NCBI GenBank assembly: GCA_012515535.1
Contig: JAAYYF010000139.1
Span: forward strand, 22,248-86,247
Length of the DNA stretch: 64,000 bases
Reading direction: 5' to 3'
Origin: Deinococcales bacterium
Lineage (GTDB): Bacteria; Deinococcota; Deinococci; Deinococcales; Trueperaceae
In this document: positions 37,934 to 46,234 of the stretch, one piece after another
How the letters are laid out: each line of letters opens with the position of its first letter
Numbering within the stretch: position 1 is the first letter of the stretch
Position numbers and translations under genes: made by a program
Notes under the pieces: generated by a model
Seen by the model: the letters and a program-made list of their open reading frames with translations, nothing else
What the model was told of the DNA's origin: nothing
Databases searched by the model: none

Positions 37934-38899
37934 CTACGCGGTCGGTACCGGCTCGCCGGCGGCCGGCAGCGCCCCCGTCTCGGGCGCGCCTTCGGCCGGG
38001 GCGCTCAGGTCCATCACCGTCGGCTCCAGCCGCGCCTCCTCGATCAGCGCCGCGTAGCGCTCGGGCGTCAGCTCGGCGCCGGCGCCCTCCAGCGCCACGA
38101 AGGCGGCCTCGAGCAGGTTGGTGGAGATGCTGCGGCCGCCGTAGCGCGGCGTGGTGGTCACGAGGGTGGCCACCCCGCGTCGCCGCATGAACTCGAGGTC
38201 GGCGAGCGTGGTCGTGTTGGTGACGAGCACCTTGCCGGCGAGGTCCTCGGGGGCGTAGCGCTTGATGAAGTGCCAGTCGCCGGCGATCACGTCGGCGCGG
38301 TCGTAGTAGCGCGCGAAGCGCGCCGTGTTCAGCTCCTTCTCCTGCGCCGCCCCCACGGGGTAGAGCCACGCGATCGGCACCCGCGTCATCACCGGCAGGA
38401 GCAGCCGGGCGATGCGCTCGAGGGTGGCCAGGCGGTGGAGGCCCACGGGGACGCCGAGCGCGAACACCAGGTCGCCGAAGGTGACGCCGCCGGCCGCCCG
38501 GTAGAGCTCCTCGGCCATGCCGAAGCGGTCGACCGCCGAGACCATCAGCACCTGCTTCGTCTCGAGCCCGAGGCGGGGCGCCAGGGCGCGCACGGCGCGC
38601 CGCTCGAGCGTCTCCTTGAGGCCGGCGCCGCACACGGCGGGCGTGCGCTGCGCGGCGCGGGCGAGGCGCAGCGCGTCGCGCAGGTAGTAGCGGCGCCCGC
38701 GGATGGGGAAGTAGAGGTCGAGGCCGCCGAGCCCGAAGGCGTCGACCTTCCCGTCGAGCTCGCGCACCAACGCCTCGGCCCGCGCGAGGTCGCCGTCGGC
38801 GCCCACGCGCCTGAGGCGCACCTGGCGGCCGAGCAGCTCGACGACCTGGTCCGTGTCGCGGGAGGAGGAACCTAGGGAGACGCTGACTACTTCGAGCAC
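37934..38899 (-). CDS. Conserved protein of unknown function, 321 aa
   Basis: Cytoplasmic protein with an alpha/beta look: VVSVSLGSSSRDTDQVVELLG at the N-terminus, KVDAFGLGGLDLYFPIRGRRYYLRDA, VCGAGLKETLERRAV, AGDWHFIKRYAPEDLAGKVLVTNTTT and TTTPRYGGRSISTNLLEAA. I recall similar Deinococcus/Thermus proteins carrying the name quinate 5-dehydrogenase, but I see no dehydrogenase motif strong enough to support that. GTG at 38899 is leaderless (TAACCT six bases upstream). It is a single-gene transcript beside efp. Confidence 0.75.
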   Translation of the reverse strand: MLEVVSVSLGSSSRDTDQVVELLGRQVRLRRVGADGDLARAEALVRELDGKVDAFGLGGLDLYFPIRGRRYYLRDALRLARAAQRTPAVCGAGLKETLERRAVRALAPRLGLETKQVLMVSAVDRFGMAEELYRAAGGVTFGDLVFALGVPVGLHRLATLERIARLLLPVMTRVPIAWLYPVGAAQEKELNTARFARYYDRADVIAGDWHFIKRYAPEDLAGKVLVTNTTTLADLEFMRRRGVATLVTTTPRYGGRSISTNLLEAAFVALEGAGAELTPERYAALIEEARLEPTVMDLSAPAEGAPETGALPAAGEPVPTA

Positions 38900-38905
38900 G
38901 GTCGC

Positions 38906-38911
38906 AGGTTA
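38906..38911 (-). promoter_or_regulatory. Leaderless -10 box (TAACCT)
   Basis: Minus-strand TAACCT, six bases before GTG 38899. Confidence 0.6.
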
Positions 38912-39019
38912 TCACCGCGCCCGGCGGCTGGCGACCTGCCGGCGACGGCCGGGCTCACCGTGGGCCTCCGGCTGCGGCAGGCCGGCAGGGCGCGCCGCGG
39001 GGCCTGCCGCAGCGAGCGC

Positions 39020-39625
39020 TCAGGCGAGCTGCTTGGCGTACCACTCCAGCAGCGGCTTGGCGTCGATGGCGAAATGGTAGCCGAGGCGCTCCCAGAAGCG
39101 CTTGGCGCGCGGGTTGTCGCCGTAGATGCTGGCCAGCAGGCGGCGGCTGCGGCCGGCCAGGCGCGCCTCCAGGTCCTGGGCGCAGGCGCTGCCCACGCCG
39201 TAGCTCTGCAGCCCCGGCCGCACCAGCAGCAGGTTGACGGTGGCGTCGCCCTCCTCGGGGTAGTCGAGCTTGTAGTCGAGGTAGCCGGCGACGGGCGCGC
39301 CGCTCACGGGGTCGGTGCGGCAGCCCGCGGCGGCGGGCAGCTCGGGGTCGTCGCCGGGCCACAGCACGATCTCGACGTGACGCCTAGGGTCGGCGACGGC
39401 GGTGGCGAGGTCGGTGGCGACCTCCTGGGCCGTGGGCATGGGCATCGAGATGATCTCGAAGTAGCCCGGGGTAGCGAGGTAGAGGTCGTGGACCAGCGGC
39501 GCGTCGTCGACGGTCGCGGGACGCGTCCGCACCGAGGTGAGGGTCGGGTACAAGGTTTTCACCCCTTCGGGCTTGGGCTTCTCCGAGAGGACCGCGGTAG
39601 CGGCGTTCGTGGCCTTGGAGGGCAC
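39020..39625 (-). CDS. GNAT-family N-acetyltransferase
   Basis: 201-aa acetyl-CoA-dependent acyltransferase. The GNAT core is visible from VRTRPATVDDAPLVHDLYLATPGYF to the acetyl-CoA loop VRPGLQSYGVGSACAQDLEARL and the terminal NPRAKRFWERLGYHFAIDAKP. Substrate unknown. GTG at 39625 has no Shine-Dalgarno but TAGAGT five bases upstream. It diverges from the ceramide-type operon. Confidence 0.85.
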   Translation of the reverse strand: MPSKATNAATAVLSEKPKPEGVKTLYPTLTSVRTRPATVDDAPLVHDLYLATPGYFEIISMPMPTAQEVATDLATAVADPRRHVEIVLWPGDDPELPAAAGCRTDPVSGAPVAGYLDYKLDYPEEGDATVNLLLVRPGLQSYGVGSACAQDLEARLAGRSRRLLASIYGDNPRAKRFWERLGYHFAIDAKPLLEWYAKQLA

Positions 39626-39630
39626 GCCTC

Positions 39631-39636
39631 ACTCTA
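39631..39636 (-). promoter_or_regulatory. Leaderless -10 box (TAGAGT)
   Basis: Minus-strand TAGAGT, five bases before GTG 39625. Confidence 0.55.
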
Positions 39637-39776
39637 CCAACCCGCTCCGGGAGCCGGCCGTGTCGCGTGGCTTAGAGCCGTCAGGTAGCGGCACGCGCCC
39701 ACGCCGGGTAGGCGTCTGCCGGTCCGCGCGAGGCGCCGCGGAGGCGCGTGCAGGAGGCCGGAACGGCCGCGGAAGC

Positions 39777-39803
39777 TTGCGGAACGGCCCCGTTTTGTAT
39801 AGG
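39777..39803 (+). promoter_or_regulatory. Promoter of the ceramide-type operon
   Basis: TTGCGG (39777-39782), a short 15-nt spacer and TATAGG (39798-39803), then seven bases to ATG 39811, so the transcript is probably leaderless. Confidence 0.5.
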
Positions 39804-39810
39804 GTTACGG

Positions 39811-41115
39811 ATGCTCAGGGCCGCGTTCTCGGGCCTGTGGGGGTCCTTGCCTCCGCCTGAGCTGTACTTGGAGGAGCCCTTGTCAGAGGTCGCGCGCGGC
39901 GATGCTACCCTGCCGGACAGCCGTCCGGTACGTGATGCGTTCGCCAAGGCTTACCAGTTCCGGCGAGCCGACGAAGCCGTCGCCGCCGGGATGCACCCGT
40001 TCTTCAAACCGATCGGCTCGCAGCACGGCGGGACGGTCGAGGTCAACGGCCGCGAGATGGTCATCACCGGCTCGAACGACTACCTCGGCCTCACGCAGGA
40101 CCCGCGCCTGAAGGAGGCCGCGCGTCGCGCCCTCGACAACTTCGGCACCAGCTGCACCGGCTCGCGCTTCCTGACCGGCACCCTGACCCTCCACGAAGAG
40201 CTCGAGGAGCGCCTGGCCCGCTTCTTCCGCAAGGAGTCGGTGCTCACCTTCTCGGCCGGCTACCTGGGCTGCCTGTCGGTGGTCTCGGCGCTGGCGGGCC
40301 GTCACGACGTCATCTACTACGACCGCGAGAACCACGCCTCGCTCTACGACGCGGCGCGGCTCTCCTACGCCACGCTGCGCAAGTTCGAGCACGGCGACCT
40401 CGAGCACCTCGAGAAGCTCCTGCGCCTCGACGAGGGGCGGCCCGGCGGCCGCATCATCGTCACCGACGGCGTCTTCTCCATGAGCGGCCACGTCGCCGAC
40501 CTGCCGGGCCTCGTCGAGCTCAAGCGCCGCTACGGCGCCCGCCTGATCGTCGACGACGCCCACGCCAGCGGCGTCCTGGGCGAGGGCGGCCGCGGCACCG
40601 GCGAGCACTTCGGCCTCGAGGACGAGGTCGACGTCATCGTCGGCACCTTCTCCAAGTCGTTCGCCTCGGTGGGCGGCTTCATGGCCGGCGACCGCGAGGT
40701 CGTCAACTACGTGAAGCACCACGCGCGCCCGTTCATCTTCACGGCGGCGCTGCCGGCGATGCAGATGGCGGCGGCGCTGGCCGCCCTCGACATCATCGAG
40801 AGCGAGCCGCAGCACCGCGAGCAGCTGTGGCGCAACGTGGCGCGCCTGCGCGACGGCATGAACGCGCTGGGCTTCGACACCCTCGGCTCGCAGACCCCGA
40901 TCGTGCCGGTGCACGTGGGGCCCGACGAGCTGGCCATGGCCTTCTGGAAGGGCCTGTGGTCGGAGGGCGTCTTCACCACCCCCGCCCTGCCGCCCGGCGT
41001 GCCGGCCGGCCAGGCCATCATCCGCACGAGCGTGAACGCCAACCACACCGACGCGCAGCTCGACCGACTCCTGGAGGCGTTCGCCCTCGTCGGCCGCCGA
41101 CTGGGCGTCATCTAG
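39811..41115 (+). CDS. spt: Serine palmitoyltransferase-type alpha-oxoamine synthase
   Basis: PLP enzyme of the family that condenses an amino acid with an acyl-CoA or acyl-ACP; in the serine palmitoyltransferase branch this makes 3-ketosphinganine, the first sphingolipid intermediate. 434 aa. SNDYLGLTQDP, GTSCTGSRFLTGTLTLHEELEE, DDAHASGVLG (H251) and GTFSKSFASVGGF (PLP lysine K282) are clear; TFSKS..S.GGF is nearer to bacterial SPT than to BioF or Kbl (TLGKALG). ATG 39811 suits the leaderless promoter; TTG 39880 behind GAGGAG is an alternative. First gene of a six-gene operon with GNAT-like and SDR partners. Confidence 0.75.
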   Translation: MLRAAFSGLWGSLPPPELYLEEPLSEVARGDATLPDSRPVRDAFAKAYQFRRADEAVAAGMHPFFKPIGSQHGGTVEVNGREMVITGSNDYLGLTQDPRLKEAARRALDNFGTSCTGSRFLTGTLTLHEELEERLARFFRKESVLTFSAGYLGCLSVVSALAGRHDVIYYDRENHASLYDAARLSYATLRKFEHGDLEHLEKLLRLDEGRPGGRIIVTDGVFSMSGHVADLPGLVELKRRYGARLIVDDAHASGVLGEGGRGTGEHFGLEDEVDVIVGTFSKSFASVGGFMAGDREVVNYVKHHARPFIFTAALPAMQMAAALAALDIIESEPQHREQLWRNVARLRDGMNALGFDTLGSQTPIVPVHVGPDELAMAFWKGLWSEGVFTTPALPPGVPAGQAIIRTSVNANHTDAQLDRLLEAFALVGRRLGVI

Positions 41116-41127
41116 CCGAGCCGCGGC

Positions 41128-42237
41128 GTGGTACGCATCGAGCGCGTCGGGTCGCGCCAGGCCAAACGCGAGTTCGTCCTCTACCCGTACCGCAAGTACC
41201 GTGACGACCCGGGCTGGGTGGCGCCCTTGCGCCTGAGCCAGTTCGAGCTCCTCGACCCACGCAAGAACCCGTTCTGGCAGCACGCGCGCGCCGAGCTCTT
41301 CCTGGCGCGCCGCGACGGCCGCGTGGTGGGGCGCATCGCCTGCATCGACGACGACCTGCACAACGCCACCCACGGCGACGACCTGGTGTTCTTCGGCTTC
41401 TTCGAGGCCGAGGACGAGGTGGTGGCGCGGGCGCTGTTCGAGGCCGTGGAGGCTCACGCCCGCTCGCTGGGGCGCAAGGCCGTGCGCGGCCCCGCCAACC
41501 CCACCATGAACGACGGCGCCGGCTTCCAGCTCGACGCCTTCGACCGCCCGCCGTACGTGATGATGCCGCAGAACCCGCCCGAGTACCCCGAGTGGGCGTG
41601 CGCCGCCGGCTACCGCAAGGTCAAGGACCTCTACGCCTTCCACCTCGACAACCGCGGCCGCCTGCCGGAGCGCCTGCAGCGCATCGTGGACCGCACCCGC
41701 GAGCGCTACGCGCCGGTGGTGCGCGCCGCCGACATGAAGCGCTTCGAGGACGAGGTGCGCGAGCTGCAGCGCATCCACACCGCCGCCTGGGAGAAGAACT
41801 GGGGCCAGGTGCCCTACACCGACGCCGAGATCGCCCACCTGGCGAGCGAGCTGAAGATGATCGTCGACCCGGAGATGGCGCTGTTCCTCGAGTACCAGGG
41901 CGAGCCGGTGGCGGTGTGCATCGCCATCCCCGACCTCAACCAGGTGCTGGCGCGCTTCGACGGCCGCCTGCTGCCCACCGGCATCTTCCACCTGCTGAAC
42001 ATGAAGCGCACCATCGACCGCGCGCGCCTGGTGATGCTGGGGGTGCTGCCCGAGCACCGCAACCGCGGCTTCGACCTGGTGCTCATCGACGAGGTGATGC
42101 GGCGCGGCTACGCGCGCGGCATCAAGGAGGGCGAGCTGGGGTGGACCCTCGAGGACAACCACGCCATCAACCGCGCCATCGAGGCCACGGGCGGCGTGCG
42201 CTACAAGACGCTGCGCATGGTGCAGAAGGAGCTATGA
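41128..42237 (+). CDS. GNAT-like protein, candidate bacterial ceramide synthase
   Basis: 369-aa protein with a GNAT-like fold. Marker stretches are VRGPANPTMNDGAGFQLDAFD, RPPYVMMPQNPPEYPEWACAAGYRKVKDLYAF and RARLVMLGVLPEHRNRGFDLVLIDEVMRRG. I recall this family as commonly encoded beside serine palmitoyltransferase genes in Caulobacter- and Bacteroidetes-type genomes, where a GNAT-like acyltransferase acts as ceramide synthase; the link here is by resemblance and position. GTG at 41128 lies 12 nt after spt, without a clear Shine-Dalgarno. It overlaps the next gene by ATGA. Confidence 0.65.
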   Translation: MVRIERVGSRQAKREFVLYPYRKYRDDPGWVAPLRLSQFELLDPRKNPFWQHARAELFLARRDGRVVGRIACIDDDLHNATHGDDLVFFGFFEAEDEVVARALFEAVEAHARSLGRKAVRGPANPTMNDGAGFQLDAFDRPPYVMMPQNPPEYPEWACAAGYRKVKDLYAFHLDNRGRLPERLQRIVDRTRERYAPVVRAADMKRFEDEVRELQRIHTAAWEKNWGQVPYTDAEIAHLASELKMIVDPEMALFLEYQGEPVAVCIAIPDLNQVLARFDGRLLPTGIFHLLNMKRTIDRARLVMLGVLPEHRNRGFDLVLIDEVMRRGYARGIKEGELGWTLEDNHAINRAIEATGGVRYKTLRMVQKEL

Positions 42238-42962
42238 GCGCGCCGCGCGCGGTGCGGCTGCTCCTCTCGGACCTCTCCGCCCTCTTCGCCACCGAGCACG
42301 CCAAGCCCTGGTTCCTCGTCCTCGCGGCGCTGGTGCTGCAGACGGCGTTCTGGTACCTGGCCACGCCCGGGCCCACGCTGCTGCGCTTCGCCACCCGCGA
42401 CCCGCTCACCGCGGGCGCCGCCGTGGGCTGGTCGCTGGTGTTCCTGCTGCTGCTGCCGGCGCTGGCCTACCGCCTGGTGGTGGGGCGGCTGGACGCGGCT
42501 GGGCTGCGCTGGGGCGACTGGCGCTTCGGGCTCTCCGCCGTGCTCGGCCTGGCGGTGGTGGCCGTGCCGCTCATCGCCCTGGCCTCCGGCGACGCCGGGC
42601 TGGCCCTCACCTACCCCTGGGCGGGCGCGTGGCCGGGCGAGAGCCTCGGCAACCTGCTGCTGTGGGTGGGCGTCTACTTCCTGTACTACCTGGCCTTCGA
42701 GGCGTTCTACCGCGGCTTCGTGCTGCACGCCGCCATGGGGCTGGGGACCGCGCGCGCCATCTGGCTGCAGGCCATCATGGCCACGCTGGTGCACCTCGGC
42801 AAGCCGCTGCCCGAGGTGCTGGCCGCGGCGCCCGCCAGCCTGCTGTTCGCGGTGCTGGCGCTGCGGAGCCGCTCGATCCTCTACCCCGCGCTGCTCCACC
42901 TCGTCATCGGGGTTACCCTTGACGTCGCGGTGCTGGCCCGGGCGGGTCAGCTCCATTGGTGA
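42234..42962 (+). CDS. CPBP-family intramembrane protein
   Basis: 242-aa membrane protein with about six to seven hydrophobic helices. The CPBP (Abi/Rce1-like) motif appears as YLAFEAFYRGFVLH, with a single Glu before the xxxR where the family usually has EExxxR. Later motif residues H (ATLVHLGKPLPE) and the final LYPALLHLVIGVTLDV fit. Some CPBP proteins are proteases, but the function here is unknown. ATG 42234 overlaps the upstream stop. It lies between the two candidate ceramide enzymes. Confidence 0.75.
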   Translation: MSAPRAVRLLLSDLSALFATEHAKPWFLVLAALVLQTAFWYLATPGPTLLRFATRDPLTAGAAVGWSLVFLLLLPALAYRLVVGRLDAAGLRWGDWRFGLSAVLGLAVVAVPLIALASGDAGLALTYPWAGAWPGESLGNLLLWVGVYFLYYLAFEAFYRGFVLHAAMGLGTARAIWLQAIMATLVHLGKPLPEVLAAAPASLLFAVLALRSRSILYPALLHLVIGVTLDVAVLARAGQLHW

Positions 42963-42990
42963 TCCGGCGCCCTGGCGCTCGAGGTGTGAG

Positions 42991-43998
42991 ATGAAGGTAC
43001 TGGTAACCGGCGCGCACGGCTTCCTGGGCAGCCACGTGACCAAGGCGCTGCTGGCGGCTGGCGACGGGGTGCGCGCCCTCGTCTCGCCCTGGGGCGGCCT
43101 GGGCAACCTGGCCGAGGTGAGCGCGCACCCGGGCCTGGAGGTGGTGCGCGCCGACCTCACCGACCGCGCCAGCCTGCACGGCGTGTGCGACGGCATCGAG
43201 GCGGTGGCGCACGCGGCCGCGCGGGTCGCCGACTGGGGGCCGTGGGAGGCGTTCGAGCGCACCAACGTGCAGGGCACGCGGGCGCTGCTCGAGGAGGCCG
43301 AGGGGGCGGGCGTGGGGCGCTTCCTGCTGGTGTCGAGCGTGGCGGTGCACCGCTACACCGGCTTCCGCGACGCCGACCCGCGCGCGCTGCCGCGCGACAA
43401 CACCTCCAACCCCTACGCCTACTCGAAGATCCTCGCCGAGGACTTGCTGATGGCCTCGCGGCGGCTGGAGCCGGTGGTGGTGCGCCCCGGGCTGTGGCCG
43501 TTCGGGCGCTTCGACACCACCTTCGAGCGCGTGGCCCACGCCCTGCAACGCGGCACCCTGCCGCTGGTCAAGGGGGGCGAGGCCGTGCTCAACACCGCCT
43601 ACGCCCCCAACTTCGCCGACGGCGTGCGCCTGGCGCTGCACCGCCCCGAGGCGGCCGGCCAGGTCTACCTCATCGCCGACGACGGCATGCCGAGCTGGCG
43701 CGAGCTGTTCGCCGAGCTGGCGGCGCACCTCGGGGGCCGGCCGCCGCTGCTGAGCCTGCCGGGCCGCCCCACGCGGGCGGTGGCCAGCGGGGTCGAGGCC
43801 ACCTGGAGCACGCTCTTCCCCCGCTCGGAGCCGCCCATCACCCGCTACCGCGCCGGCCTCATGGCCAAGGACGTCCACTTCAGCACCCGGCACGCGCGCG
43901 AGGAGCTGGGCTACCAGCCGAAGGTGAGCTGGCGCGCCGCGCTGCGCGTCACCGTCGACCAGCTCGCCGCCCTCGCCGCACGGCGCGGCGAGGCGTGA
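42991..43998 (+). CDS. Extended SDR (3-beta-HSD/epimerase-like), candidate ceramide reductase
   Basis: NAD(P)-dependent reductase, 335 aa. Rossmann motif VTGAHGFLGSHV at residues about 4-15, AVAHAAARVADWG, VSSVAVHR and the catalytic NPYAYSKILAE (YxxxK). The PGLWPFGRFDTTF and substrate-binding C-terminal half resemble sterol/3-beta-HSD-like enzymes. In bacterial ceramide synthesis an enzyme of this class reduces the 3-keto intermediate; position in the spt operon supports that role here. ATG 42991 has GAGGTGTGAG upstream; the frame is open earlier but without a better start. Confidence 0.75.
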   Translation: MKVLVTGAHGFLGSHVTKALLAAGDGVRALVSPWGGLGNLAEVSAHPGLEVVRADLTDRASLHGVCDGIEAVAHAAARVADWGPWEAFERTNVQGTRALLEEAEGAGVGRFLLVSSVAVHRYTGFRDADPRALPRDNTSNPYAYSKILAEDLLMASRRLEPVVVRPGLWPFGRFDTTFERVAHALQRGTLPLVKGGEAVLNTAYAPNFADGVRLALHRPEAAGQVYLIADDGMPSWRELFAELAAHLGGRPPLLSLPGRPTRAVASGVEATWSTLFPRSEPPITRYRAGLMAKDVHFSTRHAREELGYQPKVSWRAALRVTVDQLAALAARRGEA

Positions 43999-45215
43999 GC
44001 GTGGCGGAGGTCTTCTTCGCCACCATCGCCGCCGGCGGCGGGCACGTGGCCACCGCCCGGGCGCTGGCCGAGGCGCTGGGCTCACGCCACCCGGGGCGCT
44101 TCACGACCACCGTCAGCGACGTGATGGCCGAGCTCGGCTTCGAGGCGCTCGACGCGCGCCACAAGGCCGGCTGGCGCGCCCTGCTGAAGCGCCCGCGGCT
44201 GGTGCGCCTCGGCCAGCGCGCCACCGACGCCGTGCCCAGGCTGTCGCGCGCGGCGCAGAACGCCATGCTCGACGGCTTCGCCGAGGAGGCGGCGCGGCGC
44301 CTGGACGCGCTCTCCCCCGCCCTGGTGGTGGCGAACCACGGCTGGCTCGCCACCGCGCTCACTCGCGCGCAGCGGCGCTACGGCATGCGCTCGCGCCTGG
44401 TGGTGTTCGCCACCGAACCGTTCGACGCCAGCGCCCTGTGGGCCGAGCCGCACGCCGAGGTGGTGGTGGCGCCGAGCGCGGCCGCCCGCGCCGACCTCGT
44501 GCGCCTGGGCGTGCCGCCGGAGCGCGTGCACGTGCTCGGCTACCCGGTGCGCGAGGCGTTCCTGCGCCCGCCGGCACGCGAGGCGGCGCGCGGCGAGCTG
44601 GGGCTCGGAGACGAGCTCACCTGCCTGCTGAGCCTCGGCGCCGAGGGGGTGGCCGGCGAGGCGCTGGCCATCGCCGAGCTGCTGGCGCGCCGCGGGGTGC
44701 GGGTGCTGGCCGTCGCCGGCCGCAACGAGCGCCTCCGGGCGGGGTTCGAGGGCCTCGCCGCCCGCCAGCCCGAGGTCACGCCGTTCGGCTTCACCGACCG
44801 CATGCCGACGCTGCTGGCCGCCGCCGACGTGGTGGTCGGTAAAGCGGGCCCCGCCAGCACCATGGAGGCGCTGGCGGTGGGGCGCCCGCTGATCGTCACC
44901 GCCTACGCCGGGCTCAACGAGGCGCGCGTGGTGCGCTTCCTGCAGGCGCGCGGGCTGGGCAGCTACGCGCCCGACCCCCAGCGCGTCGCCGGCGCGCTCG
45001 AGCGCTGGCGCGACCCGGCGGCGCTCGAGCGCGCCGCGGAGGCGGCGGCACGGCTCGACTTCCCGGGCATGAGCGCGCGGCTGGCGGGCTTCCTGGCCCG
45101 GCTGGCGGGCGGCGAGGCGCCGCCGGCGGCCGCTGCGCCCGTAGGCGCCTTCGAGGCAGTGAGCACCGCCGAGCTGGCCGGGCGCCCCGTCCCCGACGGC
45201 GAGGGGCGGCCGTGA
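43995..45215 (+). CDS. MGDG synthase-like glycosyltransferase (GT28 type)
   Basis: 406-aa glycosyltransferase similar to monogalactosyl/processive diacylglycerol glycosyltransferases and MurG-like enzymes. The N-terminal FFATIAAGGGHVATARALAEAL loop, SPALVVANHGWLATAL, VVAPSAAARADLVRLGVPPERVHVLGYPV and the donor-binding VVGKAGPASTMEALAVGRPLIV are present. It probably adds sugar to a membrane lipid, here plausibly the ceramide or a diacylglycerol. GTG at 43995 overlaps the SDR stop (GTGA), and its own stop overlaps the next start the same way. Confidence 0.8.
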   Translation: MSVAEVFFATIAAGGGHVATARALAEALGSRHPGRFTTTVSDVMAELGFEALDARHKAGWRALLKRPRLVRLGQRATDAVPRLSRAAQNAMLDGFAEEAARRLDALSPALVVANHGWLATALTRAQRRYGMRSRLVVFATEPFDASALWAEPHAEVVVAPSAAARADLVRLGVPPERVHVLGYPVREAFLRPPAREAARGELGLGDELTCLLSLGAEGVAGEALAIAELLARRGVRVLAVAGRNERLRAGFEGLAARQPEVTPFGFTDRMPTLLAAADVVVGKAGPASTMEALAVGRPLIVTAYAGLNEARVVRFLQARGLGSYAPDPQRVAGALERWRDPAALERAAEAAARLDFPGMSARLAGFLARLAGGEAPPAAAAPVGAFEAVSTAELAGRPVPDGEGRP

Positions 45216-46234
45216 AGCGGCTGATCGCGCTGTTCCTGCTCAGCCTGGGCTTGGGCCTCGGCGGCCTCTACCTGGCCACCCGCGAGGCGCTCTTCTCGCC
45301 TGCCACCTACGCGCCGACCGAGCTGAGCACGGGGCTGCTGGCCCTCGCGGTGGTCATGCTCCTGGCGCTGTGGGGCGCCCCCGTGGTGAAGCTCATGGTG
45401 CTGGCGCGGGCGCAAGGCATCCGGGTCGCGCCCGGCAACGCCTTCATGGCCCACGTGGCGCAGGTGTTCGGCTCCGCCATGACCCCGTCGGGCACGGGCG
45501 GCGGCCCGCTGCTGCTGCTCGCCCTCGAGCGCGTGGGGGTGCCGGCCGGCACCGGCCTGGGCATCGCCGTGCAGCTCTTCGTGCTGGACCTGGCCACGCT
45601 CGGGGTCCTGATCCCCGTGGGGCTCGTCTACCTGCTCGCGGTGAGCCCGATCGCCCTCAGCCCGCTGCTGAGCTGGCTCGCGGGCGCCGCGGCCCTGGTG
45701 GCGCTGGCGGGCTCGGTGGCGCTGGTGCTGTTCCCGCGCCCGCTGACGCGCCTGATCCACGCCCTGTCGCGCTGGCGGCCGCTGGCGCGCTTCGCACGCG
45801 GCCTGAAGCGCATGGCCGGCGACTACCACGCCAGCGCCCGGGCGTTCCGCGGCATGCCGTTCGCCACCTGGCTCGGGCTGCTGGCGGTGAACCTGGCCGC
45901 CTGGCTGGCGAACTTCGCGCTCTTCTGGGCGCTGCTGGCCATGTACGGCGCCCAGGTGAAGCTGCTCGACGTGCTGTCGGTGCTGAGCATCATCACGCTG
46001 TTCGCGTTCTTCGTGCCCACCCCCGGCGCCTCGGGCGTGCTCGAGCTGCTGCTGGGCCTAGGGCTGTCGGGCGGCGCGCAGAGCTCGATCGCCGCACCGG
46101 TGCTGTGGTGGCGCGCCGGCACCTTCTACCTCGCCTACCTGCTGGGCCCGATCTGCGCCTGGGTGCTGCTGGCCCACAACCCGCCCAAGTGGCTGCGGCG
46201 CCGCCGCCGCACCGACAGCAGCGGGGCGGCCTAG
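45212..46234 (+). CDS. YbhN/LPG-synthase-type flippase-like membrane protein
   Basis: 340-aa multi-helix membrane protein of the UPF0104/lysylphosphatidylglycerol synthase transmembrane family. Motifs include AQVFGSAMTPSGTGGGPLLLLALER, VPTPGASGVLELLLGLGL and a basic C-terminal tail (KWLRRRRRTDSS). Relatives are thought to move or modify polar lipids across the membrane. GTG at 45212 overlaps the glycosyltransferase stop. It ends the operon; its TAG overlaps the convergent gene's TAG through CTAG at 46231-46234. Confidence 0.85.
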   Translation: MKRLIALFLLSLGLGLGGLYLATREALFSPATYAPTELSTGLLALAVVMLLALWGAPVVKLMVLARAQGIRVAPGNAFMAHVAQVFGSAMTPSGTGGGPLLLLALERVGVPAGTGLGIAVQLFVLDLATLGVLIPVGLVYLLAVSPIALSPLLSWLAGAAALVALAGSVALVLFPRPLTRLIHALSRWRPLARFARGLKRMAGDYHASARAFRGMPFATWLGLLAVNLAAWLANFALFWALLAMYGAQVKLLDVLSVLSIITLFAFFVPTPGASGVLELLLGLGLSGGAQSSIAAPVLWWRAGTFYLAYLLGPICAWVLLAHNPPKWLRRRRRTDSSGAA

